From [Muricauda] lutisoli (nom. illeg.) (lineage in GTDB: Bacteria > Bacteroidota > Bacteroidia > Flavobacteriales > Flavobacteriaceae), in NCBI RefSeq assembly GCF_017313105.1, contig NZ_JAFLND010000003.1, positions 560,879-624,878 on the forward strand: a stretch of 64,000 nucleotides of DNA, written 5' to 3'. This document shows, one piece after another, positions 45,813 through 55,112 of this stretch (positions are counted from its first letter, which is position 1; each line of letters starts with the position of its first letter). The position numbers and the translations under genes were made by a program. Under the pieces are notes generated by a model. That model was not told the origin of the DNA and did not search any database. It worked only from the letters and a program-made list of their open reading frames with translations.

Positions 45813-45938
45813 CCCTTCAAGAGGATTTATTTCCCCTATTTGGTTAAAAGTATGTAGTTTAAATATCGCATACCTATTCTTAGTATCATTTGTAGCGTGC
45901 AAATTGAATTTTTTTAAGAACACATCCTATTCTAATCA

Positions 45939-47288
45939 ATGAGAATCATAATTGCAGGTGCTGGTGAAGTTGGATTTCATTTGGCAAAATTACTGTCTTA
46001 CGAAGCTCAGGATATCACTTTGATCGATACCGACAAGGAAAGATTGTCCTATGCAGATAACCATTTGGATATTCGGGTGCTCCGCGGCGATGCTACATCC
46101 ATTCAGGTGTTACAGGATGCCCAAGTGGCCGGTTCTGATCTTGTAATAGGGGTTACGGCTTCGGAAACAACCAATTTAACCCTATGTGTTCTTGCCAAAC
46201 AATTGGGATGTAAACGTACCATGGCCCGAATTTCCAATACAGAGTTTATGGACAATCGGGAGCTTATAAAGTTTGACGAGTTGGGTATTGATGAGCTTAT
46301 TTCCCCTGAACGCCTGGCAGCTATGGAAATACAGTTGATGCTTAATCAATCGGCCTTTAATGACACCTATCAATTTGAAGAAGGACTGTTGACCATGTTC
46401 GGTGTAATCCTGCCCAAGACCGCACCTTTTGTGGGAAAGATGGTAAAAGAGGCCGCGAGAATATTTCCGGAACTAAACTTTATGCCCATCGCATTACAGC
46501 GCACGGGAACCCAATTCACCTTGATTCCCAGAGGGGATACCGTATTTAAAGAAGGTGATCAGGTATATTTTATCACTTCCGACAAAGGGGTCGAAGAACT
46601 TTACAAGCTTTCCGGTATGCAAAAGCAGGACATCAAAAATGTGATGATTCTCGGAGGAAGTAAGGTCGGGTACAAAACGGCCCGTGACCTTTGCAATAAA
46701 AAGTTCAATGTAAAACTTATTGAAAAGAACAAGGAAAAGGCCTTCGATATTGCCGACGAACTGCCACATGCGCTTGTCATAAATGGAGATGGTAGAAACG
46801 TGGAGCTTTTGGATGAGGAAAATTTGGAGTCCATGGACGCTTTTATCGCGGTAACAGGGAACTCCGAGACCAACATCATGTCCTGTTTGGTCGCAAAAAA
46901 CAAAAAAATCAAAAAGACCATCGCCTTGGTGGAGAATATGGACTATTTTCAATTGTCACATTCCATTGGGGTGGATACCCTGATCAATAAAAAACTCCTT
47001 GCAGCAAATAGCATATTCAGGTACATCCGTAAAGGGGAGGTTCTTGCTCTTACCCGATTGAACAATTTGAATGCCGAGATTTTGGAGTTTGAGGTAAAAG
47101 CATCCTCATTGGTGAACGGAGAGATCATACGTGAACTGAACTTTCCAAGAGAGGCAAGTATTGGCGGAGTTATCCGAAATGGCGAGGGAATTATTGCCCT
47201 TGGTGATTTTAGGATTGCCGAAGGGGATAAGGTAGTGGTCTGCTGTTTGCCCAAAGCCATTCCACGGATTGAAAAGCTGTTCCTGTAA
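45939..47288 (+). CDS. trkA: Potassium uptake regulator TrkA
   Basis: This 449-residue peripheral NAD(H)-binding gating subunit of the Trk potassium channel has two tandem RCK units. The first Rossmann motif is GAGEVGFHLA at the N-terminus, the second ILGGSKVGYKTA mid-protein, and each is followed by an RCK-C domain (FVGKMVKEAARIFPEL; SLVNGEIIRELNFPRE). The last base of its TAA stop is the A of the trkH ATG, so the two are translated together. Confidence 0.95.
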   Translation: MRIIIAGAGEVGFHLAKLLSYEAQDITLIDTDKERLSYADNHLDIRVLRGDATSIQVLQDAQVAGSDLVIGVTASETTNLTLCVLAKQLGCKRTMARISNTEFMDNRELIKFDELGIDELISPERLAAMEIQLMLNQSAFNDTYQFEEGLLTMFGVILPKTAPFVGKMVKEAARIFPELNFMPIALQRTGTQFTLIPRGDTVFKEGDQVYFITSDKGVEELYKLSGMQKQDIKNVMILGGSKVGYKTARDLCNKKFNVKLIEKNKEKAFDIADELPHALVINGDGRNVELLDEENLESMDAFIAVTGNSETNIMSCLVAKNKKIKKTIALVENMDYFQLSHSIGVDTLINKKLLAANSIFRYIRKGEVLALTRLNNLNAEILEFEVKASSLVNGEIIRELNFPREASIGGVIRNGEGIIALGDFRIAEGDKVVVCCLPKAIPRIEKLFL

Positions 47289-48778
47289 TGAAGCTGAATA
47301 CCAGAATCATCATCCACATCATGGGACTTCTGTTGCTTTGCAATGGGTCTTTCATGCTTTTGGCGGCACTTGCCAGTGGCATTTATAAAGATGGGGCCAC
47401 ACTGGATATCATGTTGGCGGCCATTGTGACCATGCTTTTTGGTATGATGGCCATGTTCTACACGAGAGGGCATAAAAAGGAGGTCAAAAAGAAAGAGGGG
47501 TATATCGTTGTTACCTTCGGATGGATCGTAATGTCCATTTCTGGAATGTTGCCCTATCTTTTTTCAGGTGCAATTCCCTCGATCACGGATGCTTTTTTCG
47601 AAACCATGTCCGGTTATACCACTACTGGAGCTTCCATTTTAGACGATATTGAGTCGCTTCCCGAGGGGGTGCTGCTCTGGAGAAGCCTAACCCACTGGAT
47701 TGGGGGTATGGGAATCATTGTGCTGGCCATTGCCATTTTACCTCTTTTGGGGATTGGGGGCATGCAGTTGTTTGCTGCCGAGGCACCAGGTCCGGGCGGT
47801 GATAAACTGCATCCTAGGATTACGGATACCGCAAAAAGACTGTGGCTCATCTATTTTGGATATACCGTGTTGGAAACCTTATTGTTGAAGTTTGCGGGCA
47901 TGTCGTTTTTTGATGCCATCAATCATGCATTGGCCACCATGTCAACAGGGGGGTTCTCCACAAAGAACGCAAGTCTGGCCTTTTGGAACGATCAACCTTT
48001 GATTCAGTATATCATCATTCTGTTCATGTTTTTGGCCGGAAGTAATTTCGTGCTCAGTTATTTTGCCTTGACAGGGCGTGTGAAACGTGTTTTTAAGGAT
48101 GAAGAGTTTAAATATTACTTTGGGTTTATAGCTGTATTTACCATTATTGCCGCTTTAGGTGTTTATTACAGGGCGGATGTACCTGTGTCGGATTTTCATC
48201 CGATGGTATTGGGCGAGGCGGAAAGTGCCTTTCGGCATACTTTATTTCAGGTCATAGCAGTGATAACTACAACAGGCTTTGTTTCCGCGGATTTTACCTC
48301 TTGGACACCATTTTTAACCGTTTTCTTTTTTGGTTTGATGTTCCTCGGAGGTTCAGCTGGTTCAACGGCGGGAGGAATCAAGGTTATGCGCCATCTATTG
48401 ATTATTAAAAATGGTATTCTGGAATTTAAAAGAACACTGCATCCCAACGCCGTAATACCTGTTCGCTACAATCAAAAAACAGTAACTGAGCATATTGTTT
48501 ATAATGTAGTCGCCTTTTTTGTGCTGTACATGTTGCTCTTTATTATTGGCTCGTTGGTGCTGGGCTTTTTGGGCTTGGATTTTGTGTCTGCGGTAGGAGG
48601 GGCGGCTTCGTCGTTGGGAAATGTTGGCCCGGCTTTAGGTAGTTTGAACCCTGTTAGCAATTACAATAGCCTTCCAGATGCGGGAAAGTGGTGGTGCAGC
48701 TTTTTAATGCTATTGGGACGTTTGGAGCTCTTTACCGTACTGATCGTGCTTACACCTTATTTCTGGAAAAAGACGTAA
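47288..48778 (+). CDS. trkH: Potassium transporter TrkH
   Basis: This 496-residue pore-forming subunit has four membrane-pore-membrane repeats. The selectivity-filter segments TTTGAS, MSTGGFS, TTTGFVS and NVGPALG each carry the expected glycine. The length and about ten membrane helices fit the family. It is coupled to trkA and followed by a terminator shared with the convergent aminotransferase gene. Confidence 0.95.
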   Translation: MKLNTRIIIHIMGLLLLCNGSFMLLAALASGIYKDGATLDIMLAAIVTMLFGMMAMFYTRGHKKEVKKKEGYIVVTFGWIVMSISGMLPYLFSGAIPSITDAFFETMSGYTTTGASILDDIESLPEGVLLWRSLTHWIGGMGIIVLAIAILPLLGIGGMQLFAAEAPGPGGDKLHPRITDTAKRLWLIYFGYTVLETLLLKFAGMSFFDAINHALATMSTGGFSTKNASLAFWNDQPLIQYIIILFMFLAGSNFVLSYFALTGRVKRVFKDEEFKYYFGFIAVFTIIAALGVYYRADVPVSDFHPMVLGEAESAFRHTLFQVIAVITTTGFVSADFTSWTPFLTVFFFGLMFLGGSAGSTAGGIKVMRHLLIIKNGILEFKRTLHPNAVIPVRYNQKTVTEHIVYNVVAFFVLYMLLFIIGSLVLGFLGLDFVSAVGGAASSLGNVGPALGSLNPVSNYNSLPDAGKWWCSFLMLLGRLELFTVLIVLTPYFWKKT

Positions 48779-48780
48779 AA

Positions 48781-48810
48781 AAACCTCCTGAAATTTGCTT
48801 CAAGAGGTTT
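48781..48810. terminator. Inverted repeat between convergent trkH and aminotransferase gene
   Basis: AAACCTC and TGAA pair with TTCA and GAGGTTT, with one unpaired base on each side. A-runs and T-runs flank the stem, so it could serve both directions. Confidence 0.7.
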
Positions 48811-48858
48811 TCATATGAATAAGAGATGCTGAAAATAATTCAGCTGTTTGTTTATAAA

Positions 48859-50043
48859 TTAAAGAACGGCCTTTATTCTTGAAATGGCTTCTTTCAATTC
48901 TTTTTCCGATGCTGCGTAGGATATACGGATACAATTTGGATTTCCAAACGCTTCGCCTGTAACTGTGGCAACATTGGCGTGTTCCAACAAGTAAAGGGAA
49001 AAATCGGATGCATTGTTGATGGTGACGCCGTTCAGTGTTTTACCAAAGAACGCCGAGATATCGGGGAACACATAAAATGCACCCTCTGGTACGTTGAGGT
49101 TAAATCCTTCTATTTCTCCCAAAAGATCAAGGACTAGATCTCTTCTTTCATGAAACTTATCGATCATGAACTTGATCTTGCTCACAGGAGCCTCCAGTGC
49201 AGTGATAACGGCACGTTGTGCAATGGCATTGGCGCCACTGGTAACCTGGCCCTGTAATTTGGTACATCCTTTGGCAATCCATTCAGGGGCACCTATGTAA
49301 CCGATTCGCCATCCCGTCATGGCGAAAGCCTTTGATACTCCGTTTATGGTGATAGTTCTATCATACATGCCATCAATACCAGCTATACTAACATGTCCGC
49401 CTGCAAAATTGATGTGCTCGTAAATTTCATCCGACACCACATAAATATCGGGGTGTTTTTTAAGTACTTCAGCCAAACCTTCCAATTCTTCCTTGCTGTA
49501 CACAGAACCACTGGGGTTACAAGGAGAACTGAACCAAAGCATTTTGGTTTTTGGCGTAATGGCCGCTTCCAATTGCTCGGGTGTCATTTTAAAATCTGTG
49601 TCGATTTGAGTAAGAACCTCTACGGGAACTCCTTCGGCCAATTTTACGATGTCGCTATAGCTTACCCAATAAGGTGCGGGAAGGATTACTTCGTCACCGG
49701 GATTAAGAACCACCATGGCCACATTAAAAAGTGATTGTTTCGCTCCAGTGGAAACCACGATCTGGTTTAATCCATAAGTAAGATCGTTGTCTCTTTTGAA
49801 CTTGTTGGAAATGGCAGTTTTTAAGTCTGCATATCCATCAACAGGGGTATAGCTGCTATAATTTTCGTCAATGGCCTGCTTCGCGGCCTCTTTGATGAAA
49901 TCAGGAATGTTGAAATCGGGTTCCCCCAAGCTCAAGCCAATAATATCCTTTCCTTCATTTCGTAATTCCCTTGCTTTGGCGGCCATGGCCAAAGTTGCTG
50001 ACGTGGACATATTCTTGATCCTGTCAGATAGATGGTTGCTCAT
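48859..50043 (-). CDS. Class I PLP-dependent aminotransferase (aspartate aminotransferase type)
   Basis: This 394-residue cytosolic enzyme shows the fold-type I landmarks: the NPSGS segment, VSDEIYEHI, the PLP lysine in NGVSKAFAMTGWRIGY, and the C-terminal substrate Arg in NCIRISYA. Closest to the Thermus/Bacillus type Ib aspartate aminotransferases; other alpha-keto acid partners are possible. It follows the desaturase gene by 13 bases and is probably in the same transcript. Confidence 0.92.
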   Translation of the reverse strand: MSNHLSDRIKNMSTSATLAMAAKARELRNEGKDIIGLSLGEPDFNIPDFIKEAAKQAIDENYSSYTPVDGYADLKTAISNKFKRDNDLTYGLNQIVVSTGAKQSLFNVAMVVLNPGDEVILPAPYWVSYSDIVKLAEGVPVEVLTQIDTDFKMTPEQLEAAITPKTKMLWFSSPCNPSGSVYSKEELEGLAEVLKKHPDIYVVSDEIYEHINFAGGHVSIAGIDGMYDRTITINGVSKAFAMTGWRIGYIGAPEWIAKGCTKLQGQVTSGANAIAQRAVITALEAPVSKIKFMIDKFHERRDLVLDLLGEIEGFNLNVPEGAFYVFPDISAFFGKTLNGVTINNASDFSLYLLEHANVATVTGEAFGNPNCIRISYAASEKELKEAISRIKAVL

Positions 50044-50056
50044 TGGTACTTCGTTT

Positions 50057-51160
50057 TTACTGATACTGAAGTGCTGGTTTTTTGCCCAGCTCCTTTAAGT
50101 GTTTGAAGTGCGAAATTATAGCTTTTCTGGTAGTTTTATACTCGTGATACGGTAAATTGAACTCCTGAGCAGTCTGTTTCACAATTTTGGAAATATTTGT
50201 GTAATGAATGTGACTGATGTTAGGGAAAATATGGTGTTCTACCTGATGGTTCAATCCGCCCGTAAACCAGTTTACAATTCGGTTTTTAGTACCGAAATTC
50301 ACTGTAGTAAACAATTGGTGGATAGCCCAGGTGTTTTTCATGTTCCCTTCTTCATCAGGCAAGGGTGTTTCGGCATGGTCCACAATATGTGCCAATTGGA
50401 ATACCACACTTAGGATTACCCCGGCCACATAGTGCATAATAAAGAAACCAAGAAGCACTTGCCACCAAGCAATATCAACAAAAATTAAGGGTAGTACGAT
50501 CCAAATGGTCAAGTAGATGGCTTTGGTTATCACCAATGTACTCCAATTGATAACGGGGTTCGGTAGTTTTCCGTAGCTCAATTTTCTTTTCATGTAACGG
50601 TACATCTGCTGGAAATCCGTTGTAATGGCCCAGTTAAAAGTCAATAGTCCGTATAGAAAAATAGAGTAGTAATGTTGGAACTTATGGTGTTTTCTCCATT
50701 CAGCATGCTTGGAGAATCTTAAGATTCTTCCAGCCTCCATATCTTCATCGTGTTCGTGTATGTTCGTATAGGTATGGTGAAGTACATTGTGCTGAACTTG
50801 CCAGTTGTAAACATTTCCAGCCAAGATATAGATGCTGCTTCCCATAATCTTGTTCACCCATTTTTTGTTGGAGTATGCGCCATGGTTTCCATCGTGCATC
50901 ACGTTCATTCCCACTCCGGCCATTCCTACGCCCATGGTAATGGAAAGTAGCAAGTAGCCCCAAAAAGGCAAATTAAGGGTTAACATTAAAAAGTAGGGGG
51001 TCAAAAAAATGGCAAACATCACAATGGTTTTCAAGTGAAGTTTCCAGTTCCCGGTCTTCTTAAGGTTGTTTTCTTTAAAGTATTCATTTACTCTCTTGTT
51101 CAGTGTTCTGAAAAATTGTGCGGAATCTCTTCTTGAAAACCGGACGGTATTCTTATTCAT
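50057..51160 (-). CDS. Membrane fatty-acid desaturase (acyl-CoA/front-end type)
   Basis: The 367-residue integral membrane di-iron enzyme has four membrane segments and the three histidine boxes: HDGNH (first), HNVLHH (second) and QVEHH (third). The Gln in the third box is typical of delta-5/delta-6 front-end and linoleoyl-CoA desaturases. It would introduce a cis double bond into membrane lipids. A clear promoter lies just upstream, and the aminotransferase gene follows. Confidence 0.9.
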   Translation of the reverse strand: MNKNTVRFSRRDSAQFFRTLNKRVNEYFKENNLKKTGNWKLHLKTIVMFAIFLTPYFLMLTLNLPFWGYLLLSITMGVGMAGVGMNVMHDGNHGAYSNKKWVNKIMGSSIYILAGNVYNWQVQHNVLHHTYTNIHEHDEDMEAGRILRFSKHAEWRKHHKFQHYYSIFLYGLLTFNWAITTDFQQMYRYMKRKLSYGKLPNPVINWSTLVITKAIYLTIWIVLPLIFVDIAWWQVLLGFFIMHYVAGVILSVVFQLAHIVDHAETPLPDEEGNMKNTWAIHQLFTTVNFGTKNRIVNWFTGGLNHQVEHHIFPNISHIHYTNISKIVKQTAQEFNLPYHEYKTTRKAIISHFKHLKELGKKPALQYQ

Positions 51161-51174
51161 AAAAAAAGTTTTTA

Positions 51175-51182
51175 CAAAGATA
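51175..51182 (-). promoter_or_regulatory. -7 element of the desaturase promoter
   Basis: The minus strand reads TATCTTTG, an exact match, 14 bases before the ATG at 51160. A TTG lies 24 bases upstream of it, slightly farther than usual. Confidence 0.6.
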
Positions 51183-51246
51183 ACTAAAATGCTTCTTCAG
51201 AGTTAACAAGGTTTTGTTAGAACGGTGTTAAGGTCGTCAAAAGTAT

Positions 51247-51254
51247 TAGTTTTG
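51247..51254 (+). promoter_or_regulatory. -7 element of the rsmG promoter
   Basis: TAGTTTTG matches TAnnTTTG, 19 bases before ATG 51274. Together with the minus-strand element at 51175 it forms a divergent promoter pair. Confidence 0.55.
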
Positions 51255-51273
51255 TAAAAATAATGTTTGTAAC

Positions 51274-51909
51274 ATGAAAGCCGAACTTATCTATAAATAT
51301 TTTACGACGCTCAACGAAGAACAAAAGGCCCAATTTGAAAAATTGGAAGCGTTGTACAAAGACTGGAACCAAAAAATCAATGTGGTTTCCAGAAAGGATA
51401 TCGATGAGTTGTATCTGCGGCATGTTCTTCATTCTCTGGGTATTGCACAAATACAGGTGTTCAATGAAGGTGCTGAAATCTTAGATGTGGGAACGGGCGG
51501 AGGTTTTCCGGGCATACCATTGGCCATCTTGTTTCCAAACGTAAAATTTACCCTTGTAGATGCAATTGGAAAAAAAGTAAAAGTGGTAAATGAGGTGGTC
51601 GAAGGTTTGGGACTACAAAATGTGGAGACCCATCACTCCCGTGTTGAAGACATCCCTGGTCAGTTCGATTTTATTATTAGTCGTGCGGTCGCTGCAATGC
51701 CCACATTTGTACATTGGACGAAGGGAAAAATCAAAAAAGAATCTGCACATCAGCGTAAAAACGGCATACTCTACCTTAAAGGCGGGGACCTTACGGAAGA
51801 ACTGAAAGGTTACGAAACCGTTCAGGTATTTGATTTAAACGAGTATTTTGAGGAGGATTTCTTCGAGACTAAAAAAGTAGTGTATTTACCCCAGAAGTAT
51901 AAGGGCTAG
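51274..51909 (+). CDS. rsmG: 16S rRNA (guanine-527 N7)-methyltransferase RsmG
   Basis: The 211-residue SAM-dependent enzyme methylates G527 of 16S rRNA. The motif DVGTGGGFPGIPLAI is the classical GidB/RsmG SAM loop; SRAVAAMP and LYLKGGDL are further signatures. It is preceded by its own promoter and ends one base before the stop of the small convergent gene at 51911. Confidence 0.94.
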   Translation: MKAELIYKYFTTLNEEQKAQFEKLEALYKDWNQKINVVSRKDIDELYLRHVLHSLGIAQIQVFNEGAEILDVGTGGGFPGIPLAILFPNVKFTLVDAIGKKVKVVNEVVEGLGLQNVETHHSRVEDIPGQFDFIISRAVAAMPTFVHWTKGKIKKESAHQRKNGILYLKGGDLTEELKGYETVQVFDLNEYFEEDFFETKKVVYLPQKYKG

Positions 51910-51910
51910 A

Positions 51911-52033
51911 TTATATGCTGTACATACGCTTGTAAACCAATCTACACTTTCTGGCGTAGTCCTTGGCAAATTTCCATAATTGCTGATATTTTTTAATCAT
52001 CAATCTCCACCATGCATTGATTCGTGCTGTCAT
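51911..52033 (-). CDS. Small basic, aromatic protein of 40 residues, unknown family
   Basis: The ATG at 52033 opens 40 codons ending in TAA (51911-51913). The product is extremely basic (13 Lys/Arg against one Asp and no Glu) and aromatic (3 Trp, 4 Tyr, 1 Phe), for example NAWWRLMIKKYQQLW and LVYKRMYSI, probably one or two amphipathic helices. The gene has a near-ideal promoter: TTG at 52085-52083, a 20-base spacer, and TATATTTG at 52062-52055, with the start about 22 bases later. I do not recognise the family. Its size and charge suggest nucleic-acid, ribosome or membrane contact, but that is conjecture. Confidence 0.6.
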   Translation of the reverse strand: MTARINAWWRLMIKKYQQLWKFAKDYARKCRLVYKRMYSI

Positions 52034-52054
52034 AACTAATGGATTTTAACATAA

Positions 52055-52085
52055 CAAATATAATTAGATTACGTTTAGTTTACAA
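52055..52085 (-). promoter_or_regulatory. Complete -33/-7 promoter of the 40-codon gene
   Basis: The minus strand reads TTG, 20 bases, then TATATTTG. Both elements and the spacing match the Bacteroidota consensus, the best match I found in the window. Confidence 0.7.
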
Positions 52086-52181
52086 TTAGTTAACGTTAAA
52101 TTTACATATAAATTATAGGTCAGCGTGTCTTATTGGTTGTTTTGTGTTTAAATAACCTGTTGGTATTGTTGTGTTTATGGT

Positions 52182-52946
52182 TTATTTATATAGATTGTCC
52201 ATGTCCGCTTCGGCAATATCTGCGAACAGTTGTCCCATTTTGGCGCAGACCAGATTAAAAAATACTTCACCCTTTTCCTTGGTAGCTTTACTAGGGTCAC
52301 CAACCCCTGTGTCTTCCGTTATTTTGGACCAAGGTCGCTCGGTCCAAGCCCACCCCTCGGAAAAAGCTTTGATTTTGTTTTTAAATTCTTTACCCTCGCC
52401 CCAATCCTGTGTGGGCAATACCAATTCGGGGGTCAAATGCAGAATTAGACTGGTTTCCATCTCACCGGCATGGTCACCTGGAAAATCAAAAACACCAGAT
52501 TCACTACCTAAAGTAAACCAGTTGGTAACGCAGAGAAACATTTCAGGGAAAAGTAATCCAAGTTCTCTAACTATGGCCTTCCAGTTGTTCCCTCCATGAC
52601 TGTTCAGGATCATAAACTTTTTGATGCCTTGACGGTCCAATACGGTAATCAGGTCCTTTAATATGGCAAATTGGGTGCTCGGATTCAGGTTCATATCCAG
52701 ATATATGTCTGATTGACCCGTGTTCACTCCAAAGGGAATGGTTGGCAGTACTACAACTTTGCCCCCTTGTTCCCAGGCGATTCTGGCCGATTCCTCTGCA
52801 ATGGATGTTCCCTCGATAACATCGGTAGCATAGGGTAAATGGTAATTGTGGGCCTCGGTAGCGCCCCAGGGCAAAATGGCCAGGTCAAATGATTCATCCT
52901 TCAAGTGTTTCCAATTGGTCTCAGCTAAAATGTAGGGTCTGGGCAT
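52182..52946 (-). CDS. Creatininase-family amidohydrolase
   Basis: The product has 254 residues from ATG 52946 (MPRPYILAETNWKHL); the longer frame to 52982 starts inside the pruA terminator. Metal-binding residues of the creatininase/FAPy-deformylase family are visible: LPWGATEAHNYHLPYATD, NSHGGNNWKA and the HAGEMETS motif. Members hydrolyse cyclic amides, in creatinine, riboflavin and mycofactocin-related pathways; the substrate here is unknown. The stretch between it and the small gene (about 100 bases) is AT-rich and shows nothing. Confidence 0.88.
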   Translation of the reverse strand: MPRPYILAETNWKHLKDESFDLAILPWGATEAHNYHLPYATDVIEGTSIAEESARIAWEQGGKVVVLPTIPFGVNTGQSDIYLDMNLNPSTQFAILKDLITVLDRQGIKKFMILNSHGGNNWKAIVRELGLLFPEMFLCVTNWFTLGSESGVFDFPGDHAGEMETSLILHLTPELVLPTQDWGEGKEFKNKIKAFSEGWAWTERPWSKITEDTGVGDPSKATKEKGEVFFNLVCAKMGQLFADIAEADMDNLYK

Positions 52947-52970
52947 GTTAAAAAAGTTAGGATTAATAAA

Positions 52971-53000
52971 AAAAGCCGTCATTATTCGATGACGGCTTTT
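52971..53000 (-). terminator. Terminator of pruA
   Basis: AAAAGCCGTCA pairs with TGACGGCTTTT, an 11-base perfect stem. It lies 20 bases after the pruA stop. Confidence 0.88.
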
Positions 53001-53019
53001 AAATTAAGTGATTTTGGGT

Positions 53020-54648
53020 TTATCCCAAAAATGGATATCTATAATCTTCAGGTGTTACAAAAGTTTCCTTGATCAATCTTGGCGATACCCAACGCAATAG
53101 GTTTTGCATGGAGCCTGCCTTGTCGTTGGTCCCGGAAGCTCTTGCCCCACCAAAAGGCTGTTGCCCTACAACGGCTCCTGTTGGCTTGTCGTTGATGTAG
53201 AAGTTACCAGCGGAATTTTGCAATGCTTTAGTTGCTTCATCGATAGCGTAGCGATCTCCCGAAAGCACAGCTCCTGTAAGCCCGTATTCGGATGTTCCAT
53301 CCACTAACTTTAAGGTTTCGCTCCAATCTTTGTCCTCGTACACATAAACGGTAACCACAGGGCCAAAGAGTTCGGTGTACATGGTCTCATACTGTGGATT
53401 AGTGGTCAAAATCACAGTTGGTTCTATAAAATACCCTTTGGATTTATCGTAATTACCTCCGGCGATCACTTCAGCGTCATCATCTGACTTTGCCTGGTCA
53501 ATATACTTGGCCAACTTGTCAAAAGCGCCTTCATGAATCACAGCCGTGATAAAATTGCTCATATCCTCAGGTGAACCTGGCTTATTGAAAGAGGCAATGT
53601 CCTTTTTCACCAATTCCAAAATTTCATCAGCTGTTGATTTCGGTAGGTACACCCTGGATGCTGCACTACATTTTTGGCCTTGGAACTCAAAAGCACCTCG
53701 ACTGATCGCAGTGGCCACTTGTTGAGGTTTAGCGGTCGGGTGCGCAATGATAAAGTCCTTGCCCCCTGTTTCACCTACAATTCGCGGATATGTTTTGTAG
53801 TTATGGATATTGTTTCCGATTTGTTTCCAAAGGTTCTTAAATACATTGGTGGAACCCGTAAAGTGTATACCGGAGAAATCGGGGCTCGCCAATACGGTGT
53901 CCGAAATCATAACAGGATCTCCATAAACCACATTGATAACACCATCGGGAAGACCAGCTTCCTTAAATACGTCCACGATTACTTTTGCTGAATAGACTTG
54001 GCTATCACTTGGTTTCCATACCACCACGTTGCCCATCATAGCGGCACTGGCAGGAAGGTTTCCTGCAATGGCGGTAAAGTTGAATGGGGTGATGGCGTAT
54101 ACAAAACCTTCTAGCGGACGATATTCCACGCGGTTCCATACTCCTTCGGAGGATTCCGGCTGCTCGCCATAAATCTGGGACATATACTCGACGTTGAAAC
54201 GCAGAAAGTCCACAATTTCACAGGCTGAATCAATCTCTGCCTGATAAATATTTTTGGATTGGGCAATCATGGTGGCCGCGTTCATTTTTGCACGGTAAGG
54301 TCCAGCGATGAGTTCAGCAGCTTTCAAGAAAATGGCTGCGCGTTGCTCCCAAGTTAAATTGGCCCAGGCGTCTCTTGCTTCCAAACAATTGGAAATGGCT
54401 TTTTCAACATGTTTTTTCTCCGCCAAATGATAGTGTCCAACAATATGCTTGTGGTCATGTGGGGGGGACATGGGCTTGGTGTTGCCGGTTTTTATCTCTT
54501 CGCTTCCGATATAAAGTGGTACATCCACCTTATCGCTATAAAACGCTTTGTATTGTTTTAGTACTTCTTCTCGTTCTGGAGAACCCGGAGCATAGCTCAA
54601 AACAGGCTCGTTGTATGCGGTCGGAACTTGAAAAAATCCTTTTCCCAT
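53020..54648 (-). CDS. pruA: L-glutamate gamma-semialdehyde dehydrogenase (1-pyrroline-5-carboxylate dehydrogenase)
   Basis: This 542-residue NAD-dependent aldehyde dehydrogenase oxidises glutamate semialdehyde to glutamate, the second step of proline breakdown. The general-base Glu lies in VGETGGKD and the catalytic Cys in FQGQKCSAASR. The start is ATG 54648 (MGKGFFQVPTAYNEP), because the -7 element at 54679 lies downstream of the alternative 54696. No proline dehydrogenase is nearby. Confidence 0.94.
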   Translation of the reverse strand: MGKGFFQVPTAYNEPVLSYAPGSPEREEVLKQYKAFYSDKVDVPLYIGSEEIKTGNTKPMSPPHDHKHIVGHYHLAEKKHVEKAISNCLEARDAWANLTWEQRAAIFLKAAELIAGPYRAKMNAATMIAQSKNIYQAEIDSACEIVDFLRFNVEYMSQIYGEQPESSEGVWNRVEYRPLEGFVYAITPFNFTAIAGNLPASAAMMGNVVVWKPSDSQVYSAKVIVDVFKEAGLPDGVINVVYGDPVMISDTVLASPDFSGIHFTGSTNVFKNLWKQIGNNIHNYKTYPRIVGETGGKDFIIAHPTAKPQQVATAISRGAFEFQGQKCSAASRVYLPKSTADEILELVKKDIASFNKPGSPEDMSNFITAVIHEGAFDKLAKYIDQAKSDDDAEVIAGGNYDKSKGYFIEPTVILTTNPQYETMYTELFGPVVTVYVYEDKDWSETLKLVDGTSEYGLTGAVLSGDRYAIDEATKALQNSAGNFYINDKPTGAVVGQQPFGGARASGTNDKAGSMQNLLRWVSPRLIKETFVTPEDYRYPFLG

Positions 54649-54678
54649 AGAAATATTTTTAAAGATTAACAATTCTAT

Positions 54679-54686
54679 CAAAGGTA
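54679..54686 (-). promoter_or_regulatory. -7 element of the pruA promoter
   Basis: The minus strand reads TACCTTTG, an exact match, 30 bases before ATG 54648. It decides the pruA start. Confidence 0.6.
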
Positions 54687-54719
54687 ATGAAACCAATAAG
54701 GAATATAAAATGATGTGGC

Positions 54720-55112
54720 TTAGTTTATGGCGAAGGGTGCCATAAACTTGAATGTTGGAATTTCCACCTTAAATTCTTCTGCATTGGTGAAGTTGACCAT
54801 ATCATAATGTCCGCGCATGGCGCCTACGGGCGAAGCCAACAAGCAACCCGAACTGTAGGTGTGGGATTTGCCGGGCTTTATCACAGGTTTGCGGCCAATT
54901 ACGCCTTCTCCGTCAACGGTTTCCATCTCTTTGAGGGCGTCGAACACATCCCAGTGCCTTGCGGTAAGTTGTACGGTATCCTTGCTTTGGTTCTCTATGG
55001 TTATAGTGTAGCCAAACGCATAGTGGACTTTGTAGTTTTTAAAGAAAGTACCTTCAAAAGAGGTGCTCACCGATACTTTAATTCCTTTTGTTACCTGTGT
55101 AAACATATCCAT
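54720..55112 (-). CDS. apaG: ApaG domain protein
   Basis: This 130-residue protein has an Fn3-like all-beta fold. Motifs of the family are YTITIENQSKDTVQLTARHW, VIGRKPVIKPGKSHTYSSGCLL and GAMRGHYDMV. ApaG has been linked to divalent-cation homeostasis and diadenosine tetraphosphate in enterobacteria, but its molecular activity is unclear. The ATG overlaps the stop of the upstream DUF3667 gene, indicating coupled translation; an ATG two codons later is possible. Confidence 0.92.
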   Translation of the reverse strand: MDMFTQVTKGIKVSVSTSFEGTFFKNYKVHYAFGYTITIENQSKDTVQLTARHWDVFDALKEMETVDGEGVIGRKPVIKPGKSHTYSSGCLLASPVGAMRGHYDMVNFTNAEEFKVEIPTFKFMAPFAIN

